A stretch of 64,000 nucleotides of DNA from Glandiceps talaboti (lineage: Eukaryota; Hemichordata; Enteropneusta; Spengelidae). The stretch covers positions 501,001-565,000 of the forward strand of contig NC_135553.1 in assembly GCF_964340395.1 (NCBI RefSeq), given 5' to 3'. Below, in pieces: positions 12,774 through 28,200 of this stretch. The notes beneath the pieces were generated by a model. It did no database searches. It saw nothing but the letters and a program-made list of their open reading frames with translations, and was not told the origin of the DNA. Each line of letters opens with the position of its first letter. Positions within the stretch are counted from its first letter, which is position 1. The position numbers and the translations under genes were made by a program.

Positions 12774-15700
12774 ATACAAACATACCTTGACAGTACTGTA
12801 TGGACACCTTCAGCTTTACATTGTATGGCATTGACTTATTAAATCTCACACTGACAAAGACTCACTAAACACTTCTTCATAAAAAAAATTATATCCCATT
12901 TGCTGGAAATATATCCCAAGACAAATTGAATATTCCCACTGACATGATCCCTTTGTGTCTCTGATCACTCAACCTGGAAACCACACAATATGGAATATAC
13001 ATAGTGTCTAATATCAATTCTCTTCTCCAATATGGAATAGTGTCTATTATCTATTCTCTTCTCCATGTACATGGATATACCTACCCTAGACACGTAATCG
13101 CCTTCCACTTTCTCTTTTAACATATCAGCTGGTTTGTTTTCATATGCTTTATATGTTTCTAAGTAACGACCTGCTTCTTCAGCACTAGAAAAAAATATAA
13201 TATAAAAAAAAAACAATGACAATAGAGCATGGATGTAATGAAGTGTTCTATGATATGGACATGAATATAATGAAGCATTCTGATATGGATATGAATGTAA
13301 TGAAGTGCCCTATGATATGGACATGAATATAATGAAGCATTCTGATATGGATATGAATGTAATGAAGTGCTCTATGATATGGATATGAATGTAATGAAGC
13401 ATTCTGATATGGACATGAATGTAATGAAGTGCTCTATGATTTGGATATGAATGTAATGTAGTGCCCTATGATATGGACATGAATGTAATGAAGTGCTCTA
13501 TGATTTGGATGTGAATGTAATGAAGTGTTCTATGATATGGATATGAATATAATGAAGCATTCTGATATGGACATGAATGTAATGAAGTGCTCTATGATTT
13601 GGATATGAATGTAATGAAGTGCTCTATGATATGGACATGAATGTAATGAAGTGCTCTATGATATGGACATGAATGTAATGAAGTGCCCTATGTTACAGAC
13701 ATGAATGTAATGAAGTGCTCTATGATATGGACATGAATGTAATGAAGTGCCCTGTGATATGGACATGAATGTAATGAAGTGCCCTATGATATGGACATGA
13801 ATGTAATGAAGTGCCCTATGATATGGACATGAATGTAATGAAGTGCCCTATGATATGGACATGAATGTAATGAAGTGCCCTATGATATGGACATGAATGT
13901 AATGAAGTGCTCTATGATATGGACATAAATGTAATGAAGTGCCCTATGATATGGACATGAATGTAATGAAGTGCCCTATGATATGGACATGAATGTAATG
14001 AAGTGCCCTATGTTACAGACATGAATGTAATGAAGTGCTCTATGATATGGACATGAATGTAATGAAGTGCTCTTTTGGTGAGTTGATAGTATATACAATG
14101 ACTTACCTCCATGCTAAAATCAATGTACAATCAGCTCGGATAGCAATCTTGGTTAAATCCTTGACAGCGTGATGTGGATCTTTCTACACAGAAACATATG
14201 AACCAAAGACAATATCAGACACTATCTAGTGTACCAGGTAGTATTAGCTATGAAACATATGACTGATTTACCATATCTCATCATCAATTCTTTCATCATT
14301 CTAATTCATTTTAGTTTGTGTTTGTAAAACCAGATTAATTAATACAAGCTACACTTACCACATCAACTAATACAAGCTAAACTTACCACATCAACTAATA
14401 CAAGCTAAACTTACCACATCAACTAATACAAGCTAAACTTACCACATCAACTAATACAAGCTAAACTTACCACATCAACTAATACAAACTACACTTACCA
14501 CATCAACTAATACAAGCTAAACTTACATCGACTAGTACAATCTACACTTACCACGTAAACTAGTACAAGCTACACTTACCACATCAACTAATACAAGCTA
14601 AACTTACCACATCAACTAATACAAGCTACACTTACCACATCAACTAATACAAGCTAAACTTACCACATAAACTAATACAAGCTACACTTACAACATCAAC
14701 TAGTACAAGCTACACTTACCACATCAACTAATACAAGCTACTTACCACATCAACTAATACAAGCAACACTTACCACATCAACTAGTACAATCAACACTTA
14801 CCACATCAACTAGTACACGCAACACTTACCACATCAACTAATACAAGCAACACTTACCACATCAACTAATACAAGCAACACTTACCACATCAACTAGTAC
14901 ACGCAACACTTACCACATCAACTAATACAAGCAACACTTACCACATCAACTAGTACACGCAACACTTACCACATCAACTAATACAAGCAACACTTACCAC
15001 ATCAACTAGTACAAGCAACACTTACCACATCAACTAATACAAGCTACACTTACCACATCAACTAATACAAGCTACACTTACCACATCAACTAGTACAAGC
15101 TACACTTACCACATCAACTAGTACAAGCTATACTTACCACATCAACTAGTACAAGCAACACTTACCACATCAACTAATACAAGCAACACTTACCACATCA
15201 ACTAGTACAATCAACACTTACCACATCAACTAGTACACGCAACACTTACCACATCAACTAATACAAGCAACACTTACCACATCAACTAATACAAGCAACA
15301 CTTACCACATCAACTAGTACACGCAACACTTACCACATCAACTAATACAAGCAACACTTACCACATCAACTAGTACAAGCAACACTTACCACATCAACTA
15401 ATACAAGCTACACTTACCACATCAACTAATACAAGCTACACTTACCACATCAACTAGTACAAGCTACACTTACCACATCAACTAGTACAAGCTATACTTA
15501 CCACATCAACTAGTACAAGCAACACTTACCACATCAACTAATACAAGCAACACTTACCACATCAACTAGTACAAGCTACACTTACCACATCAACTAATAC
15601 AAGCAACACTTACCACATCAACTAGTACAAGCTACACTTACCACATCAACTAGTACAAGCTACACTTACCACATCAACTAGTACAAGCTACACTTACCAC

Positions 15701-18584
15701 ATCAACTAGTACAAGCAACACTTACCACATCAACTAGTACAAGTAACACTTACCACATCAACTAGTACAAGCAACACTCTAAGTTCATAACTATACCCAA
15801 GTTGTTTCAGTCTTTCATGAATGTAGTCTGGTTTAAGATGGTGGTATCTGATACTGTCAAAAAAAATGACATTGTATGTTGTTAAAATTGCAAGCTGTTT
15901 CTATGGGTCAACTTAAAGCAAGATGGCCCATTATTTGGTAACAGTGTTACAGTAAAAATTAAAGTCAGTCCATAGTTATGAGACTGACTGAGTCTACATC
16001 AGACCAACATTTTCACAAAGTAATTGGTCCTTAAATTTAAAGAACTAAATCATAATAATGTATTATAATGATTTTGTAAAGGGCAGTAAGTATATATGCA
16101 TAAGGTGGTCACACTTTATAATTACATGTATATCTGCTTGACTTACCTCAAAAACAAAGCACATGTTGTTTTGCCCATAACATAATCAGGAACGACATCT
16201 CCATACTCCCAAGGTACATTTCGTATATGTTTTATAATTGGGTTGCCTTTCTGAAAGACATTGACAATAAATCTCATATCATTCAGACTTATTGATAGAC
16301 ACTGTCAACACATACATGTATTTGAAATGTGGCACATACCTTTCTATCTGGTAAAGTCTTCTAAAATGGCAACATAATGTATAATCATTGATTGAATTCA
16401 ATTGTACCAATGTTTTAATCAAAATAAGTAATATACTTGTATTGTCATTGCAACATACCCTCTATAGAAAAGTGTCATTCCAATCTGTACACTTTGATCA
16501 CCAAGTATGTTTCTTTTCAACCGTCTACATAAATCCCATGCTGTTCCCAGCAATTCAAGGGTTTTGTTTTCTGATGAGTTTCTATTATCTTTCTTTCAAT
16601 CATTGAACATTTCAACACAAACAGAACACTTCACTGTTTTTGAAGGTGAATTATCCTTTGACTATCAAATACTTTAGGCTTATACTCAAATACTTTGCCA
16701 GATCAGCGGCATAAGCAATAACAGCAGTGTGTGATGTTACACCTGTGAGTTTCTACTCACCTGCCTTGGGTGTACAATTATACTATTGGTTGATTTACCA
16801 CCTGCTACACTAGCCACTGATGTTTCAGATCCTTGGGGTCCTTCAAAATGTTTAGAGTCTTTTAAATCAGAAAATGCTTCGGCAAATGAAACTCCCTTTC
16901 TCCTTTCTAACATTGGATTTTGAATCTCAGCAGTGTGTGTTTCACTAGCATTAGTACTGTAACATTGGGTTTTGTCAGAGTTTGTTGTTTCACTAGCATT
17001 AGTACTCTGACATGGGGTTTTGTCAGAGTTTGTTGTTTCACTAGCATTAGTACTCTGACATGGGGTTTTGTCAGAGTTTGTTGTTTCACTAGCATTAGTA
17101 CTGTAACATTGGGTTTTGTCAGAGTTTGTTGTTTCTCCTCCAACCAAACGTCTTAGACTTGAAGCTTTCTGATGTATTGTTTTATCACTAGCTGTATTAG
17201 CTATAATCTGACCTGACCTTGCACCCACTGTCAATGTATCACTAGATGTTTTCTGATTGTGTGTATCAGGTATACGAAGTGTGTTGGTACTTTTAGTAAA
17301 CTGTTTACTGACACTACTCTTAAATTGACATTTGACATGCAATGCTGTGATCCTATCTGTGGTATCATAGTTCTCTCTAGTCACATGGTCAGTTTTCTGT
17401 TGTTCAATAGTCACATTTTGTTTCAGATCAGTACTGCTTGGTTTGCTGGTATTGAATAAAGGTTTCACCTGTCATACAAACAAATATAAAAAGATGTATT
17501 CATTAACATTGCATAATGTGGTAAAATAATGGACTTACAAGCCAATGAATGTGGAAACTGACCATGGAAAAGTAACAATTACACATTGATACTGTAACTG
17601 GTGTCTTTTCCAAGGCTTTCTAGTCAATTGGACCCCTAGTCAATTGGACCCTAGTCAATTGGACCCCTACCCAAATGAACCCTTGCCGTAACCAATGTAA
17701 GTTGTTCAGGGATATTCGACACAATCCAGAAACATTACTATTAAGAAATAGATAGCACAAATATGAGTGTAGTCTGTTTGCAGTTTGGGTGTGGGAAAGG
17801 TATCCACCGTAAAATTAATAACAAGAGTAAAGCGTAGAACGGGAGCTGTCTTGCGCTGGAGTCTTGCGAACCATGCATCCATGTGGGTTAAACGAACTAC
17901 AGATTCACGATGTGCAGTAAATGAGACCAAACTTTTATCAACGAAGCAATGAAATTCACCAGTTGCAATTGATAAATTTCCTTGCCTCAGGCATAGTCCC
18001 TACACTCGACGAGGGTTCATTTGCTTAGGGGTCCAATTGACTCGGGTCCAATTGGTTAGGGGTCCAATTGACTAGGGTCCAATTGACGAGGGGTCCAATT
18101 GACCTGTTTCCTTTTCCAAGGTTTGGGAACCACGAAAGTGATTGGTTTGGTTGGGAGTCCAGATCAAGATCATTTAGAGAACTTGGGCAGTTTTGGTCTG
18201 TTTTTTACGAACACATGAACACTGGAAGAGAAGCCATAATTGTAATTTGTAACCCTTAATGTCTGTGATTTAACCATAGACCCCTCCACTGTCTATGATT
18301 TAACAAACATGTCGGTATCACTACATTGTATGATAACAGTAAAACAAGCAAATGTCGCCAACGTGGAAGTCCACAGTTTTTTGCGTAGGTTGCAAGACTC
18401 AAGTACTTCTTTCATCCTCAAACTTCAAGATCCCGCAATATATGCATCCCCACTTCAGACTTGTACAATCTTTCTATACCCTCATTACATTCAGTATACA
18501 AATCAGACTTGCCTGTGGACGTTCACTACTCAACTTTTCTACATCATTGGCGCTGGGTATCACAAACTTTTTCCTATTCGCCAT
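11661..18584 (-). CDS. ERCC1: DNA excision repair protein ERCC1, 9 exons, complete
   Basis: ERCC1 is the non-catalytic partner of the XPF nuclease in nucleotide excision and crosslink repair. Exons: 18513-18584, 16761-17468, 16147-16250, 15754-15853, 14107-14183, 13085-13184, 12656-12727, 12262-12330 and 11661-11762; 467 residues against 297 in human. Exon 1 reads [11 protein letters not shown], matching human ARKKFVIP, and is followed by VKPLF and [12 protein letters not shown]-contact residues are kept: Asn in KGNPIIK and both Tyr in RYHHLKPDY. The HhH2 region ([19 protein letters not shown]) and the XPF-binding Phe in VFQEPFLR are present. The extra length is a Ser/Thr-rich N-terminal insert with a four-copy 16-residue repeat, plus a longer basic tail after EPFL. 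Exon 1 ends in a GC donor (CAG then GCAAGT). An in-frame ATG 33 bp upstream (18615-18617) could add 11 residues. Confidence 0.94.
12507..12533. repeat. (AC)n microsatellite, ERCC1 intron
   Basis: Short CA tract in the intron between exons 7 and 8, flanked by ATGT-type repeats. Confidence 0.9.
12731..12775. repeat. (AAAT)n microsatellite beside an ERCC1 acceptor
   Basis: About 11 AAAT units begin directly next to the exon 7 splice acceptor (CAG at 12728-12730), so on the transcript strand they form an ATTT tract that serves as its pyrimidine tract. Confidence 0.9.
13220..14076. repeat. Minisatellite, about 32 bp unit, ERCC1 intron 5
   Basis: About 26 tandem copies of atggacatgaatgtaatgaa plus gtgccctatgat, with variants. 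The 3' half is very uniform and the 5' half more diverged. It lies wholly in the intron between exons 5 and 6. Confidence 0.93.
14345..15777 (-). repeat. 28 bp minisatellite that carries the ERCC1 exon 4 splice donor, about 50 copies
   Basis: Unit on the transcript strand: CTAGTTGATGTG then GTAAGTGTTGC, that is the last codons of exon 4 (VDV) with the 5' splice site. The array starts inside the exon (15754-15777) and runs about 1.4 kb into the intron, with GTAAGT kept in nearly all units. It shows higher-order structure: 14761-14940 recurs almost identically at 15181-15360, exactly 420 bp (15 units) away. Confidence 0.93.
16941..17133 (-). repeat. In-frame 48 bp coding repeat in ERCC1 exon 2, 4 copies
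   Basis: Four copies of [16 protein letters not shown]. The outer two carry QCY and the inner two PCQ. The unit is 48 bp, so the frame is kept; all copies are nearly identical, which indicates recent expansion. Confidence 0.9.
17616..18110. mobile_element. Foldback-type transposon in ERCC1 intron 1
   Basis: The ends are inverted repeats built from tandem sub-repeats of GTCAATTGGACCCCTA: about three on the left (17621-17670) and five on the right (18020-18103). An 11 bp direct repeat, CTTTTCCAAGG, flanks it at 17605-17615 and 18111-18121 and is a candidate target-site duplication. No transposase-like frame lies inside, so it is non-autonomous. Superfamily not assigned. Confidence 0.75.
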
Positions 18585-18617
18585 TGCCACAGTGAATATT
18601 TTGGCCGTCCTACGCAT

Positions 18618-22550
<3,933 letters not shown>

Positions 22551-25210
22551 TCATGATAACCGGGGGAAACTGTCAACTTCTCCAACTTCTGTCACTGTCT
22601 GTTCATTCAGGCTGTATGATAACTTATACTTCAATCTTACTTTTTCCTGAAAGAAAATACAATAATTGAATATTAACAGAATGTGATTATAAAGACACAG
22701 CAATCCTTGTTTTGAACTACTATCACTATGGCAATGTTCTAGGGGTTATGAGTCTATGAGAATGTCATTTGGAGAGATTTCATAGAACAGGCAACAATTA
22801 GCCATACTCCTATTGACCAAGGAACCATCCTGTTTGTCAAATGAATTATCTATCATCAACAATTAAGATTTCTGTCACTTGACTTGAAAAATACCTTATT
22901 TGGATTGGATAACAGCATGACTTGAAACATACCTTATTTGGATTGGCTAACAGCATGACTTGAAAAATAACTTATTTGGATTGGATAACAGCATGACTTG
23001 AAACATACCTTATTTGGATTGGCTAACAGCATGACTTGAAGCATACCTTATTTGGATTGGCTAACAGCATGACTTGAAACATACCTTATTTGGATTGGCT
23101 AACAGCATGATTTGAAACATACCTTATTTGGATTGGCTAACAGCATGACTTGAAACATACCTTATTTGGATTGGCTAACAGCATGACTTGAAACATACCT
23201 TATTTGGATTGGCTAACAGCATGACTTGAAACATACCTTTGGATTGGCTAACAGCATGACTTGAAACATACCTTATTTGGATTGGCTAACAGCATGACTT
23301 GAAACATACCTTATTTGGATTGGCTAACAGCATGATTTGTGTTATTGCTGCTGGTGGCAGAATTGGGTTAAAGGCTGGCAATTCAGATGCTGATGGAGGT
23401 TGTAGTTTCACTTTCATCACCTATAATATAAAGTAACATTTCAAATCAATTATTGTACTTGGCAATTTCACATTATACAATTCATAAATGGACACTTACA
23501 GCTGTATACATAGTCTTTAGAATGACTTAGTAAATGTATTTCATAAATGGACACTTACAGCTGTATACATAGTCTTTAGAATGACTTAGTAAATGTATTT
23601 CATAAATGGAAACTTACAGCTGTATAGTCTTTAGAATGACTTAGTAAATGTATTTCACAAATGGAAACTTACAGCTGTATAGTCTTTAGAATGACTTAGT
23701 AAATGCATTTCATAAATGGAAACTTACAGCTGTATACATAGTCTTTAGAATGACTTAGTAAATGTATTTCATAAATCGAAACTTACAGCTGTATACATAG
23801 TCTTTAGAATGACTTAAAGTAAATGTATTTCATAAATGGAAACTTACAGCTGTATACATAGTCTTTAGAATGAATTTAGTAAATGTATTTCATAAATGGA
23901 AAATTACAGCTTTATACATAGTCTTTAAAATGACTTAGTAAATGTACTTCTATCATATTTGACCAACTAACTTATTGCTTTCATTACCCTTTCAATTCTA
24001 ATTATCAAAACCCTTTTATTGTCTGATTCCAAGTCACAAACACGTTTGTAAGGGCACTTGATTACTCACAAGACTGTCCCAGAAAGGACATGAAGTAGTA
24101 AACATACTTATGACATGAACTGAAAACGATACATATACATTTTTGTCAAGTTTTAGATTATTTATTATTAATTACTGGTAATCTTTAAAACTAATTTCCC
24201 CTTCTATTTTTCCTTTCTTATTTTCAACACATGTTCAAAGTCTCCTACAAAAAAAAAATCAGAGGGGTTGTAAACAGTGAATGAGAGTGAATCTGAGACC
24301 GTATTTGAGACTCTCAACGGGCTCAAAAACTGTAAATGCGACTTATTCTGAGACCATCCAGCTACTACGGTAGTACCGTATGACTTTATCATTCACATCT
24401 AACTGTATAACGATCACAGTGGGTGACTGCTGAATTTTCGCCATGATGAATATCTACGCAACAATATGAAGTAGACAAACTTACATAATGTTTATGATAT
24501 GTACTAGCAGCAACGACATGCTCCATTGATCTGCAGTGCCATTGGCAGCTTGGAAGACTACATTTTTAACATGACAGACTTACTTCAGGAACTGCAGCTT
24601 GGAAGACTACATTTTTAACATGACAGACTTACTCTAGGTACTGCAGCTTGGAAGATTACATTTTTAACATGACAGACTTACTTCAGGAACTGCAGCTTGG
24701 AAGATTACATTTTTAACATGACAGACTTACTTTAGGAACTGCAGCTTGGAAGATTACATTTTTAACATGACAGACTTACTTTAGGAACTGCAGCTTGGAA
24801 GATTACATTTTTAACTGGTGATGGATTAGAACTCATAGTGGATACAACAACTACCAAAACATCAGGTCTGGGTGAATCCTTCGCAAAGTGGAAAACTGTC
24901 CTAACATTATTCTTGTCATATGTTGTGATAGGGGCATGGCCACCTGCAAAAGTCATGTTATCACAATTATAAAATATCTGTGTACAAACATATCTAAATC
25001 TACTAAAACCATTTGTGAAATATTGAGTTTATAAATGTTATTGTAATACAAATATGACAGACCCTAGCTGGGTCAAAAGGCATTGCTGAAGGTTTTTATA
25101 ACAAGATTGAACTCGCCCTGTAGTGTGTGTCTGTGTGTATGTACCCTGTATCATGTATGTGTGTATTGTGTGTGTGTGCATTGTGTATTGTGTCTGTCTG
25201 TCTGTCTGTC

Positions 25211-25286
<76 letters not shown>

Positions 25287-28200
25287 TGAGTGCATAACCT
25301 TTGTAAAACCTTATTATCAAAGTTGTCTTAGGCGAACAAGTTATGACTTACCTGGTTGTACACTTTCTAATGGTACAAAGACATCTGCCAATGAAAGGAC
25401 TTCTTTACTTGGAGTAGAGGGACCAGACCCTGGTACAGGACTTCCTGGTAAGGTTTGACTTGTTGATATCACTGGTTGTGAAGCTGGTTGTGTAGTGGTG
25501 TCTACCAATGGCTGCTGAACTGGTTGAGTGCTGGGTTTTTGGACTGTTGGTTGGTTGCTGCTAGCTTCATTTGGTTTCAATGACGACTGGGATTTACTGT
25601 AGTGTAATACGGTGAGAGGTGGAAATATAACAGGCATCATTATACAATATGAGTAGACAGTGAAATGTATATGTCCATGGATACAGAATACATACATTTA
25701 AAAGAAGTCTGCAAAGCAATTTCAATGTTGTCTTTGGTAGAGTGAAAGTGTATACTTACGTTGTCTGTTGAACAGTGACCGACTGTTTTGTTTGCTTGGT
25801 TGGTTTCTGTACTTGTTCTATCATACTTTTACTGAGTACATCAAGGTCATCAAATGGTGATGGTTTAGGATCTGTATTGGTGGTGGTAGGTGGCGGTGGT
25901 TTGGATGACGTTGCTAGTGGACTACTACTACCCATTGGTCTTGCTCCTATTGTATTTGAAAAACCATGTGAGGGCACTGGTCCGCCAATCACACCAGTTG
26001 TCATGCCAACACCACCCATTGGCGGTCTCATGACTCCTGCACCAAATGCTCCAAAATTTTGCTGCTACAACAAACAAACAGCAGAAGTCAAACACAGCAA
26101 ATATGACAACACATCTCAATAGTTAGTCTTCTAGTTGCCCACCATTAATGAATCACAAATGGATGAACTAGTCTTCTCTGTAAGATCACAAGTAACACAG
26201 GCGCCAAGCTACTTATATGGTTTTCCTTTACAAATCATACATTGTGAATCACGACATATTTTAAACATTCAGAAAAAAAGTAATCCAATCAACACCAAAT
26301 GACAGTTAAGTGTATCTACCATACACTATTACAATACGAAGATAAGTGTATCTCCCACATACTGTTACAATACCATGCTAAGTGTATCTACCATATAACA
26401 TTACAATACCAAGCTAAGTGTATCTACCATATACCGTTACAATACCAAGCTAAGTGTATCTCCCATATACCGTTACAATACCAAGCTAGTGTGTTCATCA
26501 TCTTGTTAGCATTCAAGTTTAAGTGTATTTTTCTGTAGCCCTTGGATGTAAGGGTTAAAGTACTGGACACTGGGTCATACAGGTACTAGTATATAGTACA
26601 TGGAACTTTGAGAGTTAAGTTCTTACTTGAGTTGGGAATGCTGTAAATGGCTGAGCTGTGGGTTGTTGATGTTGTTGAAGCTGAAATGGTTGCTGACTTT
26701 GTACTGGTACTGTTGTTGCTACCGAGTTCTGCTGTGGTCCACTAAGTAGATCATTCAAGACTGAACTGTAATTTGACTGGGGTTGTTGTGACGTTTTATT
26801 ATCATCAAAACCTGCCACAAAAAAATAACAATACATTACGAGTTTTAAATATTCTATTAAATCAATTAATAATTTATTGTAATTATAGTTTACACATAAC
26901 TTTAATTCTCAAGACTTGAGTTTTATTTTATTTTCATTGTTTGTCGGAAGACATTTACTCAGACACATATTAAATACCCTCATTGTCTTTCATGACAATT
27001 AAATTTCAGTGACAAGAACCCAGGAGAACCCAAGCAATTTCTGTTTTTGAGTGTATCATGCCTGGGTCTCATGCAAGACATGATATGTGTGAGACAATCT
27101 GATTGGTTGTTGTAGTGATCTACAAAGTAAGTAAATTAGCTATTTATAAATAACACTTTTGTATGTGAATGAACCCACAGCCTTTTTGACAGTGCAGCTT
27201 GGATGGCACCATAAAAGAGGCTGTGGTTTATAATGATGGTCTCTTTCAAGCCAAGCTTCTGTGATCACAGTGAACCTTGCCAGTGGTTCAAAATAAATTA
27301 CCCATTTCTCATCCGTATGGTCACTTATAAAGTCTCCAAAAATGTCTGACAAATGAAGGAATAACTTACCTAAAGCTGAAAGTTGATCTTCTAATAGTGC
27401 AGCACTTGCTGACTGTGGTGCTTGCTGCGATGCAGTAGTGGATGCTGCTGCTGCTGCTGCTGCTCCTCCATTGGCACCATTAGAGGACTCTGTTGTCAAA
27501 GTAGATAACCCTGATGTTGGGTCTGACATCGACATATTCAGCATACTACTATCCACATCAATTAATGAAGAACTATTGCCTGATGAGTTAAAATGGTGAA
27601 AACACCCAGCTAAGATGAGGAGTAGGAGCAAGATGATAGTTTGATAGACATGTTTATCAATTTACAGATTATATGAGATTAAATTATTATTATTATTATT
27701 GGTGGTGGAAGACCATATCAACATAAAGAAGGTAACACTCATAGCACTCTTGGCAGTGCATCTTGGACAGTGCTGTAAAAGAAGGCCCAGTGTGGTTTAC
27801 AATGATGCTGAAGCATGGCTGCTAATGAATGAATATGATGCCCAGTTTACGTGATAGCTTTTATATTAAGTTTGTGAGCATTGGCTGATTTCTTTATAGT
27901 TAACTCACTTCACTGGATATTTGGTATATGTATAGCAAACCATTGAGGATTTGAAATATTTGCTGTTACAAGTGTCTCTATGCACCAAGAATGATAGCTG
28001 CAACCTTAGTTAGTGTTGCCTGTTGACAGCTCATAACCCACCTGTGGTAGATGCTGATGACCCTTGTTCTAATCCAACTGTTGATTTATAGTTGTCCATC
28101 ACTCGAACCAAAGCATCGTTTGCTTGCAGAACATCATCTTTAAAAGATACAAATCAATACACTCAATAAATATAACCAATATAGTAAACAGGTTATATTA

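Noticed and set aside
14345-15777. CRISPR-like array
   Set aside because: The repeats are direct and contiguous with no unique spacers, and the context is an animal intron.
27090-27110. caatctgattgg as a further family B transposon end (also at 54316)
   Set aside because: Only about 10 bp match, without the following AAAATC or a paired end.
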